The notes under the pieces: generated by a model
Databases searched by the model: none
What the model was told of the DNA's origin: nothing
The model's input: only the letters and a program-made list of their open reading frames with translations
Shown here: positions 8,943 through 17,071 of the stretch, piece after piece
Numbering within the stretch: the stretch's first letter is position 1
Layout of the letters: every line of letters begins with the position of its first letter
Source of the DNA: Bacillus sp. OK048
Lineage (GTDB): Bacteria; Bacillota; Bacilli; Bacillales; Cytobacillaceae
Direction of reading: 5' to 3'
Length of the DNA stretch: 64,000 nucleotides
NCBI RefSeq assembly: GCF_900103525.1
Contig: NZ_FNHN01000010.1
Span: 1-64,000, forward strand
Position numbers and translations under genes: made by a program

Positions 8943-9233
8943 ATGGCATTTGGAATTAAAAGACAGGAAGTAAAAGAGTGGAAACAAAAAATAGATAATG
9001 GTGAAATCGCATTCTTAACCCACTATTGGCTGGATGATCGCTTTCCAGGCTGCACAACCGTAACCAAGGTCGGCTGTCATGATCTTGATAAATTGGCCAA
9101 ATGGGGGCAAAAATATGGCTTGAAAAAGGAATGGATTCACCATCGCCGTGATGGTTACTCCCATTTTGATTTAATAGGTGAACGACAAAAAGAAATCCTA
9201 CATAATGAAGGTTTACATCAACATATTTGGTAA
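8943..9233 (+). CDS. yneQ: YneQ-family conserved protein
   Basis: A 96-residue soluble protein of unknown function, MAFGIKRQEVKEWKQKI at the start, with conserved FLTHYWLDDRFPGCTTVTKVGC and WIHHRRDGYSHFD segments. The histidines, cysteines and aspartates could bind metal, but no activity is known to me. An AGGTGATAG ribosome binding site precedes the ATG, 27 bases behind yneP. A bidirectional terminator follows. Confidence 0.82.
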   Translation: MAFGIKRQEVKEWKQKIDNGEIAFLTHYWLDDRFPGCTTVTKVGCHDLDKLAKWGQKYGLKKEWIHHRRDGYSHFDLIGERQKEILHNEGLHQHIW

Positions 9234-9238
9234 TGTAA

Positions 9239-9267
9239 AAGCACACTTAACGAAGTGTGCTTTTTTA
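9239..9267. terminator. Bidirectional terminator between yneQ and the CPBP gene
   Basis: A 10-bp perfect stem (AAGCACACTT with AAGTGTGCTT), AACG loop, A-run on the left and T-run on the right, between convergent genes. Confidence 0.9.
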
Positions 9268-9287
9268 TATCGTAAAGTAATTGATGG

Positions 9288-10073
9288 TTATATTGGCAGT
9301 TGAAGCAAGCCATTTAAGAAAAAGAGGATTAACATCAATGTGTGCGCTAAAATAGCTGGCAGAATGCTTTTATATACAATAGTTATCAGGCTAAATAACA
9401 TTCCTGTAACGAAATATAAAAGAAAGATAGCGAAAGAAAAACCGAAAAAAGTCGTGTTAAACGCAAAGGCAATGCTTGTGAACAGTATGGCGTAAGTCTC
9501 ATTGGTAATCTTAATGATTTGCGAAAGAAGAATTCCTCTCCATATCACTTCATGCAGAAAGGCATGAATAAGCGCGAAGACAAAAAGCGAGAGAAACAGG
9601 TAGATATTCATTTTAACGTCTGTCGTTATAGCCATTAAAGTGAAGACAACTGCAACAAGAACAATCGTAAGGGAATAAAAATAGGTTCTATTCACTACAA
9701 AAGGCAATTGAATATTTTTAGGAAGCCTAGGTTTTTCCAAAAACAAGCTAATTTCTTTGTTGAACTGTTTAATTACATAACAGATTGACAGGATAGGGAT
9801 GATGAACAAAAGCTGATAAATGATAACGCGTAGATATGGTTGAACATGAATACCTTGAATGAATTTATCAAGATAAACAAGGATCATATTCCCGCCAAAG
9901 AAGGAAAGGATCACCCAAGCAAAAAGGCGATTTTCTTCCTTAAGGAAAGCGAGGCATAGTAATAAGCCTAGAAGAATCCAAAAGAATGGACTATAATAAC
10001 TTCTCGTAAAAAGATAGATTAAGACGATAAATAATAACGTGAGAAAAAAACCTTGTTTATTATTTTGTTTCAT
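9288..10073 (-). CDS. CPBP-family (CAAX protease / Abi-like) membrane protein with degenerate active site
   Basis: About 261 residues, with seven or eight hydrophobic segments. The segment HAFLHEVIWRGILLSQI lines up with CPBP motif 1 (EExxxRG), but the first Glu is His. At the motif 2 position (FxxxH) it reads FAFNTTF, so the His is missing. AHTLM resembles the motif 3 His. It may therefore be an inactive or altered member. The ATG at 10073 is preferred over the TTG at 10091, because GGAAGG lies about ten bases before it. It follows the capA-like gene after a terminator, so it is probably weakly expressed by read-through or from its own promoter. Confidence 0.7.
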   Translation of the reverse strand: MKQNNKQGFFLTLLFIVLIYLFTRSYYSPFFWILLGLLLCLAFLKEENRLFAWVILSFFGGNMILVYLDKFIQGIHVQPYLRVIIYQLLFIIPILSICYVIKQFNKEISLFLEKPRLPKNIQLPFVVNRTYFYSLTIVLVAVVFTLMAITTDVKMNIYLFLSLFVFALIHAFLHEVIWRGILLSQIIKITNETYAILFTSIAFAFNTTFFGFSFAIFLLYFVTGMLFSLITIVYKSILPAILAHTLMLILFFLNGLLQLPI

Positions 10074-10100
10074 GCCGAAACATCCTTCCAAAACACCCGC

Positions 10101-10126
10101 TAAAAAGGCCCCGAATTAACGGAGCC
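10101..10126 (-). terminator. Terminator of the CapA-like gene
   Basis: On the minus strand GGCTCCG pairs with CGGGGCC (one G-U) around TTAATT, followed by TTTTT. It overlaps the stop codon of the capA-like gene. Confidence 0.8.
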
Positions 10127-11267
10127 ATTGGGTCATATGATCTTGAATTTCCTGGTACTTAGTTGAGGCATTTTGCAGTCCAAAGGCACCAGCATTTTCA
10201 AGTGGTACTACTTGATAATTTCTATGTCTCTGGCTAGAAACATACGTAGGATAAAAAGCAGGGTTGGCTAATTCAATTGTCTTTCCTGTTTTCGTAACCT
10301 GCTTGGTAATTTCAACTGTTGCCATGCCTCCAGTGTCTTTGTAGTCCCTTACTTGTCCCGAAATAAAATTACCTAAAGAATAAATAACAAATGACTTTCT
10401 ACCATCTTCTGTATGAATCCATTCCATTGGCTGAAGTACATGAGGGTGTGATCCAAAGATGATATCTACCCCTTCATTTGCAAGGAAATTAGCCAAATCC
10501 TTTTGCTCATTTGTAGGAATTCGTTGATATTCATTTCCCCAATGAATACTCATAATCACTACATCGGCTTCTTGTTTTGCCCGTTTTATTTCATCACTCA
10601 TGAAATCACGATTTATTAGATTAACCAGGAAGTCTTTTCCATCTGGGATGGGGATGCCATTTGTACCATATGTATAGGACAAAAAGGCTAATTTTATACC
10701 ATTTTTATGAATGATTCTAAGCTTTTTGCGGTCTTCTTCATTTAGAAAACTGCCAACATGAGGAAGTCCGACACTATTTAAATAATCTGTTGCGGATAAA
10801 ATTCCTCTTTCACCTTTGTCCAATGTATGATTGTTTGCAAGCGAGACAATATCAACCCCCGTATTAACCAGCGCATCCGCTACTTCATGGGGACTATTAA
10901 ACATGGGGTAGCTTGAAACACCAATAGCAACTCCACCCAGCATGCTTTCCTGATTAGCAGTCAGCACATCAGGAGATTCTAATATACCTTTAACATTTTG
11001 AAAAATTGGATTGAAGTTATATGCAGTCCCATTAAAGGCATCTTGATACACAGTATCATGAATTAGGATGTCGCCAATGGCACCTATCGTCAGCTTCTCT
11101 GTTAATGTCCTGGTTAGAACAGGCTGAACTCTTTCTACGTGGTCCTTTGTGGGATGCATTTTTGCTGCTGTAACTTTGTAATTGTGCTGCTGGATTAAGA
11201 GCGAGGCAGCAACTATTAAACTTATTGATATGATTAATATAGATGAGACAATCGATTTCTTTTTCAT
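10116..11267 (-). CDS. CapA/PgsA-like metallophosphatase-fold protein
   Basis: 383 residues, anchored by an N-terminal membrane segment (about residues 8-25). The PGA_cap domain (PF09587 type) has the metallophosphoesterase-like motifs AIGDILIHD, LANNHTLDKG, SIHWGNEY and GSHPHVLQ. Family members take part in poly-gamma-glutamate production, but no pgs/cap synthase genes are nearby, so this single gene may have another extracellular role. A GAAGGAGAATT ribosome binding site precedes the ATG. It is divergent from the HesB-like gene at 11401. Confidence 0.82.
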   Translation of the reverse strand: MKKKSIVSSILIISISLIVAASLLIQQHNYKVTAAKMHPTKDHVERVQPVLTRTLTEKLTIGAIGDILIHDTVYQDAFNGTAYNFNPIFQNVKGILESPDVLTANQESMLGGVAIGVSSYPMFNSPHEVADALVNTGVDIVSLANNHTLDKGERGILSATDYLNSVGLPHVGSFLNEEDRKKLRIIHKNGIKLAFLSYTYGTNGIPIPDGKDFLVNLINRDFMSDEIKRAKQEADVVIMSIHWGNEYQRIPTNEQKDLANFLANEGVDIIFGSHPHVLQPMEWIHTEDGRKSFVIYSLGNFISGQVRDYKDTGGMATVEITKQVTKTGKTIELANPAFYPTYVSSQRHRNYQVVPLENAGAFGLQNASTKYQEIQDHMTQWLR

Positions 11268-11400
11268 AAATTCTCCTTCATGAGATCAAGTTTGAGGCAA
11301 AATATTTCAAACACTATTACTTATACTATAATATATTTATGTACAATCTTTCGACTTTTTCCTACAGTTTTTGTAAAAATTTATAAGGAAGTGTTGTGTT

Positions 11401-11691
11401 GTGTTCCTATTAACAGAGAGTGCATGCCGAATATTGGATGAGATTATCACAAGAGAAAAGCAATTTCCAAGTGAAGAATTATTCATTCGCTTAAGTATGG
11501 GCATCGGCTGAGGCGGTCCAAAACTAAATCTGTCTCTGGAAGAGCGGAAAATTACTGGTGATCAGCTATTTGAATTTGAAGGGATTAAGATCATTATTCA
11601 TGAACAGGATTATTCATACTTCGAAAACACAAAGTTAGATTATATAAGGGACTTGCAAGGAAAAGGTGCATTTAAGGTAGTACCTATATAA
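11401..11691 (+). CDS. HesB/IscA-like protein, predicted selenoprotein (TGA at 11509-11511 read as Sec37)
   Basis: A reading frame from GTG at 11401 to TAA at 11689 codes for 96 residues if one in-frame TGA is decoded. Before the TGA: MFLLTESACRILDEI and so on, a typical HesB N-terminus. After it: GGPKLNLSLEERK, then a clean conserved C-terminal part. The TGA sits in RLSMGIG-U-GGPKL, exactly where HesB-like families carry a metal-binding Cys. HesB-like selenoproteins with a G-x-G-U-x-G-P motif are known from bacterial selenoproteome surveys. A SECIS-like hairpin lies at 11529-11548. The ribosome binding site is AAGGAAGTG, and a terminator follows the stop. The locus holds the place of yneR (also HesB-like) between yneQ and plsY in Bacillus subtilis. 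The alternative is a pseudogene by point mutation, which explains the hairpin and intact downstream frame less well. Confidence 0.8.
11529..11548 (+). promoter_or_regulatory. Candidate bacterial SECIS element
   Basis: Lower stem TCTG (11529-11532) pairs with CGGA (11545-11548, one U-G). A single bulged U is at 11533. Upper stem CTCT (11534-11537) pairs with AGAG (11541-11544), and the apical loop GGA starts with G. The loop begins 26 bases after the TGA. The bulged U four base pairs below a G-starting loop, and the distance, match the described bSECIS features, e.g. of Escherichia coli fdhF. Confidence 0.7.
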
Positions 11692-11735
11692 AAAAGGCTT
11701 TAAGGAACCACTTTCGATTCCTTAAAGCCATTTAA
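11691..11735. terminator. Bidirectional terminator between the selenoprotein gene and plsY
   Basis: A 12-bp perfect stem (GGCTTTAAGGAA at 11696-11707, TTCCTTAAAGCC at 11718-11729), A-run on the left. It overlaps the plsY stop codon. Confidence 0.85.
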
Positions 11736-12306
11736 TTTTTGGTTCTGTTTTATTCAGGATCCGTCTAATATTAGCGCGATGTCTATAGATGACAAATGAA
11801 GCCAAAAGAGTAACGGCAATGAGGAGCGGGATGTCCATTTCAATGACAGCATAAATTACTGCAAAAATGCCCGCAAGCATTGAAGAAAGTGATACATATT
11901 TTGTTAGGTAAAGACTTGCAAAAAAGACTAAGAAAATCGTTAAGAACATTAGCGGGGCACAAAACAACAGCACGCCTCCAGATGTTGCGACGGCTTTACC
12001 ACCTCTAAATCCAGCAAAGACCGGATAGGTGTGTCCGATAACAGCAAAAATCCCAGCAAGTAAAGGATTGATATCAAGTCCAACTAAAACAGGTAAGGAA
12101 GCAGCCAATGTCCCTTTTAGAATATCAATCAGAGTTACAGCTAAACCAGCTTTTACTCCCAATGTTCGAAACGTATTCGTTCCACCTAGATTCCCACTTC
12201 CATGCTCACGTATATCTGTCTTATAAAAAACTTTTCCAATGATTAAACCTGACGGAATCGAACCAAGCAAGTAAGCTAGAATCAGGACTAAAATAATTTG
12301 AACCAT
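11722..12306 (-). CDS. plsY: Glycerol-3-phosphate acyltransferase PlsY
   Basis: 194 residues, five predicted membrane segments. It transfers the acyl group of acyl-phosphate to glycerol-3-phosphate, the first step of phospholipid synthesis. The family motifs [22 protein letters not shown] and [10 protein letters not shown] are all present. The ATG at 12306 is chosen because AAAGGAG lies eight bases upstream; an in-frame extension to 12336 would include that ribosome binding site. It is divergent from the GH18 gene. The gene order (plsY, then yneT-parE-parC) is conserved in Bacillus. Confidence 0.95.
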   Translation of the reverse strand: MVQIILVLILAYLLGSIPSGLIIGKVFYKTDIREHGSGNLGGTNTFRTLGVKAGLAVTLIDILKGTLAASLPVLVGLDINPLLAGIFAVIGHTYPVFAGFRGGKAVATSGGVLLFCAPLMFLTIFLVFFASLYLTKYVSLSSMLAGIFAVIYAVIEMDIPLLIAVTLLASFVIYRHRANIRRILNKTEPKIKWL

Positions 12307-12463
12307 CAATGATTTCTCCTTTAAATAAAAGTGCATGTCCTTTATTTTACCATGTAATGGCGAAAAAACACCACTACTGCTTTTAACTAATTCAAAAAGT
12401 AATTAAAAATACCTTCTCAATTTTTGATGGATACCGTACGATAGAGAGGAGGAGGAAGAAAAA

Positions 12464-14203
12464 ATGCCACAAATTGAATACAATACAAAGAAATCTTTAT
12501 CACAAAAATGGATCCTTGGAGGATTGATGATAGCAATTATTATAATTGCATCTTCCATTCTTTTTTTATTATATCCGTTTGCCTCTAAGGAAAAAGCATC
12601 TTATTTTACTGGAAAAAATCCAATCCTTTTTCAGGGAACTCAACAGGGAAATGCACTACTCGAAGGGGACTCAATCTTTCTCCCGCTTTCATTTATGCAA
12701 GAACACATAGATAAGACAATTATTTTTGATGAAAAGTCCAAGTCAATCATTATTACTACCGCCGAAAAGGTAATCCAAATGCCAACAGAATCCTTGACAT
12801 TTTATGTTAATCAAAAGCCCATAGAGCTGCAGGTATCACCGATTATTATGAATGAAGGTCAAATTTTTGTGGCAATTGACCCGCTGCTTTCTTATTATCC
12901 AATTCAATATAAGATGTTAGAAGAGACTGGAGCATTTTGGATTCAAAAAGACGGTGATTCCTATATACAAGGGAAAATAACCAAGGAAGAAGTACACCAA
13001 GAGAACTTGAGATTACGAACTGATCCTTCCCTAAAAGCACCTTATACAGCGGAGATGTCAAACCGCGAAGCTGTGATGATAGAGGATGAGAATGCGGATT
13101 TTTATTTAGTGAGAAAAGATAATGGAATGAGTGGGTACATCAAAAAGAAATATGTTGAGAAAAACAACGAGGTGACAATCACAATTTCACATCCAAGCAA
13201 TACAGTTGCTGTTCCGAAAATGAATGGACCGGTTCAATTGACCTGGGAAGCTGTCTATACAAAAAACCCAGATCATTCTCAAATACCAGATATGTTGGGT
13301 GTGAATGTCGTTTCTCCAACGTGGTTCTCCTTGTCAGGGAATGACGGAAGCATTAAAAATTTAGCATCCTTAGATTATAGTAAATGGGCACAGTCTAAGG
13401 GGTATCAAGTTTGGGGGTTATTTTCAAATTCCTTTGACCCAGTAATGACACATGAAGCGTTAAAAGACTTTGAAACACGTCAATCCATTATTATTCAGCT
13501 GCTTCATTTCAGTCAAATGTATCAATTACAAGGGATTAACTTTGATATTGAAAATGTATATCCAGCAGATGGACCGCTCGTTACCCAACTCATGCGTGAA
13601 GCAACCCCTTATTTACATGAAGCGGGATTAGTTGTATCCATGGACATCACCTTTTATGGTGGGGAAAACAACAATTGGTCATCCTTTTATGAAAGAAACA
13701 AACTTGCAGGTATTGTCGATTACCTTATCATCATGGCTTATGATGAACATCCGGGCTCATCTCCTGTTGCTGGCAGTGTATCGAGTCTTCCATGGGTAGA
13801 AATGAACCTGCAAAACTTGTTGAAAGAAGTTCCAAAAGAAAAGTTGATCCTCGGTGTTCCTCTGTATACAAGACTTTGGAAAGAACAGATAAAAGAGGAT
13901 GGCACGACAGAGGTAAGCTCGCAGTCTATGTCCATGGCTAAAATGAAAGCATGGCTGGCTGAAAAAGGTCTGCAGCCGATTTACGATGAAAAGAGCGGTC
14001 AAAACTATGCAGAATTTTATTCTGAAGTGGAGAAGGCAACCTATAAAGTTTGGCTAGAGGATGAATTATCATTAACTAAACGTGCGACCCTTGCAGCTGA
14101 ATACCAACTTGCTGGAGTGGCTTCTTGGTCAAGGTTCTTCGGGGATCAGACAGCTTGGACCGCGATAAATATGGACCCTAATACGGCAGTAACACAAAAA
14201 TAG
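12464..14203 (+). CDS. Membrane-anchored GH18 (SleL/YaaH-type) glycoside hydrolase-like protein
   Basis: 579 residues. A membrane anchor spans about 16-38. A copper-amine-oxidase-N-like stalk domain (about 50-170) is followed by a short SH3-like segment (about 180-230). The C-terminal GH18 domain has INFDIENV with the catalytic acid E363 (nt 13550); the usual DGxDxDxE is reduced to QGINFDIE, as seen in some spore-lytic type GH18 proteins. YLIIMAYDEHPG is a second GH18 motif. It likely cuts or binds N-acetylglucosamine polymers such as peptidoglycan outside the membrane. A GAGGAGGAGG ribosome binding site precedes the ATG. Confidence 0.82.
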   Translation: MPQIEYNTKKSLSQKWILGGLMIAIIIIASSILFLLYPFASKEKASYFTGKNPILFQGTQQGNALLEGDSIFLPLSFMQEHIDKTIIFDEKSKSIIITTAEKVIQMPTESLTFYVNQKPIELQVSPIIMNEGQIFVAIDPLLSYYPIQYKMLEETGAFWIQKDGDSYIQGKITKEEVHQENLRLRTDPSLKAPYTAEMSNREAVMIEDENADFYLVRKDNGMSGYIKKKYVEKNNEVTITISHPSNTVAVPKMNGPVQLTWEAVYTKNPDHSQIPDMLGVNVVSPTWFSLSGNDGSIKNLASLDYSKWAQSKGYQVWGLFSNSFDPVMTHEALKDFETRQSIIIQLLHFSQMYQLQGINFDIENVYPADGPLVTQLMREATPYLHEAGLVVSMDITFYGGENNNWSSFYERNKLAGIVDYLIIMAYDEHPGSSPVAGSVSSLPWVEMNLQNLLKEVPKEKLILGVPLYTRLWKEQIKEDGTTEVSSQSMSMAKMKAWLAEKGLQPIYDEKSGQNYAEFYSEVEKATYKVWLEDELSLTKRATLAAEYQLAGVASWSRFFGDQTAWTAINMDPNTAVTQK

Positions 14204-14230
14204 ACCAGGTTTCTGGTCTATTTTTTTTTG
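14199..14230 (+). terminator. Terminator of the GH18 gene
   Basis: A 10-bp stem (AATAGACCAG with CTGGTCTATT), GTTT loop, and a long T-run. Confidence 0.92.
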
Positions 14231-14444
14231 TACTCGATTTCATTTTACTATTCTGTCTAAGTTAAGAACAATTAGAGTCTATTTTATTACAAAGATATGG
14301 AGAATTTTCAAACCATTTCTTTATCGATTGAAAATCATTGACGTCAGGAAATATAATTTAATAAAACGAACTTAATCGGGCCATCGATCATATTATTGGT
14401 CGGTTTTTGTTATATATTTCAAAACTATAAAAGAGGTGAGAATC

Positions 14445-15368
14445 ATGGCCATAACTGTACCACAATCCCATAATTATCAATACCAGGATGTCAAGGTCCT
14501 ATATGTAGAAGATGAACTGTTTACACGTGAGAAATTATTGCGTGTACTAAATCGCCGTTTTTCAGAAGTCCATTTTGCCATTGACGGTGAACAAGGATTT
14601 CTGCTATATAAACGGCACCTCCCAGATTTAATTATCGCAGATATTAAAATGAATCAAATGAACAGTTTAGCCATGATTGAAAAGGTTCGGAGCCATAATG
14701 AAAAGGTGCAAATTATTGTTACTACAGCACATGATGATAATGATATCTTTATCCAATCGCTTGAAAATAACGTCAACCATTTCATCTTAAAACCTATTGA
14801 TCTTGAACAGTTTTTACTAGCCATCCAAAAATCTGTATATCAGATTCAACTTAATAAGAGGCTATCGAATATCGATCCAGTAACAAAATGTATGAATCGG
14901 TTTAAGTTCGAGGAAGTATTATCGAGTGAAATAAGTAGATCAGAACGGTATAGTCGTCCATTTTCAATTATTCTCTTAGAAGTTGACTATATTAGGAAGG
15001 TTAATACGTATCTTGGACACCAAAAAGGTGATGTAGTTCTCTCAACCATTTCGACCATCGTTCAACAGAGGATTAGGGAGAGTGATATCTTTGCCCGTTG
15101 GGGCGGAGAAGAATTTATATTATTGACACCGGAAACTAATCGTCAAGGAGCATGTGTCCTTGCAGAATCGATTCTGTCATTAATAAATAGTTTTGCTTTT
15201 CCTGATATAGGTACTATCACCTGCAGTTTTGGTATCGCGGAGTTTTCAGCTGGTAAAAAGAAAACTGATCTTATTTTAGAGGCAGAAGAAGCGCTTTATA
15301 CATCCAAACAAATGGGAAGTAACTGTGTAACAGTTTTTCCAATTGAAGGGGTGGTAAAAAAGTGCTAG
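14445..15368 (+). CDS. Response regulator with diguanylate cyclase (REC-GGDEF) output
   Basis: 307 residues. The receiver domain (about 17-130) has the acidic pair VEDE and phosphoacceptor D66 in IIADIKM, with the conserved K in ILKPID. The GGDEF domain (about 140-300) has an intact GGEEF (220-224) and an inhibitory RxxD site (RESD, 211-214), so it should make cyclic di-GMP under product feedback. The ATG at 14445 follows AGAGGTGAG; an upstream GTG would lie inside that site. It overlaps the histidine kinase gene by seven bases, so the two are a likely cognate pair. Confidence 0.9.
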   Translation: MAITVPQSHNYQYQDVKVLYVEDELFTREKLLRVLNRRFSEVHFAIDGEQGFLLYKRHLPDLIIADIKMNQMNSLAMIEKVRSHNEKVQIIVTTAHDDNDIFIQSLENNVNHFILKPIDLEQFLLAIQKSVYQIQLNKRLSNIDPVTKCMNRFKFEEVLSSEISRSERYSRPFSIILLEVDYIRKVNTYLGHQKGDVVLSTISTIVQQRIRESDIFARWGGEEFILLTPETNRQGACVLAESILSLINSFAFPDIGTITCSFGIAEFSAGKKKTDLILEAEEALYTSKQMGSNCVTVFPIEGVVKKC

Positions 15369-16276
15369 GTTTTTATTTTTCCATTATCTTAGTAATTGGA
15401 ATCCTCATTATGTTTATTTTTAAATATAGTAGTAAGTGTAATCGGCTTGTAGACCAGCTAAAAAAAAGTGAAGACAACTACCGGGAATTAGAAGGAAAAT
15501 TTGAGGCTGAGATAAGTTCCTTAGAAAACAGAGTGAATGAAGAAGTAGCAAATAATAGACAGAAGGATCATACCCTTATTCAGCATTCCAAACTGGCAGC
15601 GATGGGCGAAATGATTACAAGTATTGGCCATCTTTGGCAGCAGCCACTTAATAGTCTTTCGCTGTTAATCCAAGACGTAAAAGAAGCTGTCCAATTTGGA
15701 GAAATAAACGACCAATATATTGATCAATTCACACAAGAAAGCATGAATCAAATTAAACATATGTCGCGGACGATCAAGGATTTTCGGAAATTCTATCAAC
15801 CAAACAATGAAAAAACCAGCTTTTCTGTTTCTGATTCGATTGAAGAAGCACTGATGATCTTTTCTCCTAGCCTCAAGGAGCATCATATCCATGTTAATTT
15901 TGAGTTTCGAGGACAGCATTTGGCCTTTGGATTTCCTAATGAGTATAGTCAAGTTGTTCTAAACATCTTAATGAATGCACGTGACGCATTCATAATGAAT
16001 GAAGTCGCAAATCGAAGAGTGGATATTATGATTCGTTCGCTTGATAGCTCGATTAATGTAGATTTTATTGATAATGCTGGCGGGATTGAGGAAGTTTTAC
16101 TTCCAAAATTGTTCGAACCTTATTTTACAACCAAGCACCATGGAACGGGTATTGGCTTGTATATGACAAGAATGATTATTGAAAATATGAATGGACTTGT
16201 TAATGTTGAAAATACAGAAGAAGGTGCAAAGTTCAGTTTAATTGTTCCGAAAGCAGAAGCTGAAATTGATGTTTAA
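15362..16276 (+). CDS. Sensor histidine kinase
   Basis: 304 residues. One N-terminal membrane segment (about 3-20) leads into a coiled coil (about 28-70). The H-box SIGHLWQQPLN gives H90 as phosphorylation site, of the HxWRQPLN subgroup. The HATPase_c domain has NILMNARDAF (N box), DNAGGIEE (G1) and GTGIGLYMT (G2). No PAS or other sensing domain is visible, and the extracytoplasmic part is only a few residues, so it probably senses through the membrane or a partner. The GTG start overlaps the preceding gene. It should phosphorylate the REC-GGDEF protein. Confidence 0.88.
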   Translation: MLGFYFSIILVIGILIMFIFKYSSKCNRLVDQLKKSEDNYRELEGKFEAEISSLENRVNEEVANNRQKDHTLIQHSKLAAMGEMITSIGHLWQQPLNSLSLLIQDVKEAVQFGEINDQYIDQFTQESMNQIKHMSRTIKDFRKFYQPNNEKTSFSVSDSIEEALMIFSPSLKEHHIHVNFEFRGQHLAFGFPNEYSQVVLNILMNARDAFIMNEVANRRVDIMIRSLDSSINVDFIDNAGGIEEVLLPKLFEPYFTTKHHGTGIGLYMTRMIIENMNGLVNVENTEEGAKFSLIVPKAEAEIDV

Positions 16277-16281
16277 ACCAT

Positions 16282-16310
16282 GCTTCCGAAATTCGGAAGC
16301 TGTTTTTTTT
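16282..16310 (+). terminator. Terminator of the two-component operon
   Basis: An 8-bp stem (GCTTCCGA with TCGGAAGC), AAT loop, then TG and a T-run. Confidence 0.88.
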
Positions 16311-16379
16311 TACAGCAAACCTAACTATGATATAGTAAAGGGGAAGTAAAATTAAGGAAATAAAGGAAGTGTTTATTTC

Positions 16380-16793
16380 ATGGCAGTTGAAAATCCATCA
16401 TTAGCAGAAATTGGAGCAATTTTAAAAAAATCTAAACGTATTGCAGTTGTCGGTTTAAGTGACAAACCGGACAGAACCTCTTATATGGTTTCAGAGGTTA
16501 TGCAAAAAGCAGGATATGATATCATTCCAGTTAATCCAACGGTCGATCAAGTCCTTGGTGTGAAAGCGGTTGCCTCATTAAAGGATATTGAAGGACATAT
16601 TGATATCGTCAATGTTTTCCGCCGATCAGAGCAATTGTTTGACGTAGCAAAGGAATTTGATGAAATCGATGCTGATGTTTTTTGGGCGCAGCAAGGCTTA
16701 GTAAACGAAGAAGCTTCTTCGTTTCTAAAGGATAAGGGATATACAGTCATAATGGACCTTTGTATAAAAGTAGCTCACGCTTTAACAAAATAA
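16380..16793 (+). CDS. yneT: CoA-binding domain protein YneT
   Basis: 137 residues, one Rossmann-type CoA_binding_2 domain. It shows the succinyl-CoA-synthetase-like start IAVVGLSDKPDRTSYMVSEVMQ, then IIPVNPTV, and VFWAQQGLVNEEA in the later part. It probably binds CoA or a nucleotide; the function is not established. A GGAAGTG ribosome binding site precedes the ATG. It sits just before parE as in Bacillus subtilis and has its own terminator. Confidence 0.88.
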   Translation: MAVENPSLAEIGAILKKSKRIAVVGLSDKPDRTSYMVSEVMQKAGYDIIPVNPTVDQVLGVKAVASLKDIEGHIDIVNVFRRSEQLFDVAKEFDEIDADVFWAQQGLVNEEASSFLKDKGYTVIMDLCIKVAHALTK

Positions 16794-16807
16794 TAATAAA
16801 GTGAAAG

Positions 16808-16838
16808 AAAACTGCTAAAGTTTGGCAGTTTTTTTCTT
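16808..16838 (+). terminator. Terminator of yneT
   Basis: An 8-bp stem (AAAACTGC with GCAGTTTT), 9-base loop, T-run. Confidence 0.85.
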
Positions 16839-16888
16839 TTTTTCACTTAAAATTATGTTACAAAAATAGGTTGTTTCAAATTAGACAT

Positions 16889-16916
16889 TTGCCAAATCGA
16901 AATAAATCGCTAAAAT
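16889..16916 (+). promoter_or_regulatory. Possible SigA promoter of parEC
   Basis: TTGCCA (16889-16894) and TAAAAT (16911-16916) are spaced 16 bases apart, upstream of parE. Similarity to the consensus only; a second TACAAT-like -10 lies further downstream (about 16944). Confidence 0.35.
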
Positions 16917-17071
16917 AAAGCATAGACGCCGCCTACATGTGTGATACAATTATAAGCGGCAAACATTCGTTCTAAGTTATGGAAAGAATTTTACACGAAT
17001 GATAAATATACTTATAAAGATAGCAAACAAGAATGTTTTTTCTTTTTGTAGGGAATGAAAGGGGTATTTTA

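Noticed and set aside
11401-11511. HesB-like gene as a simple pseudogene with a premature stop
   Set aside because: The TGA lies exactly at the metal-site position, the rest of the frame is intact, and a SECIS-like hairpin follows at the right distance. Still possible if the genome lacks the Sec machinery.
14231-14444. Cyclic di-GMP riboswitch before the GGDEF gene
   Set aside because: The leader lacks the conserved GEMM core and has no clear fold; only a weak imperfect hairpin near 14378-14410.
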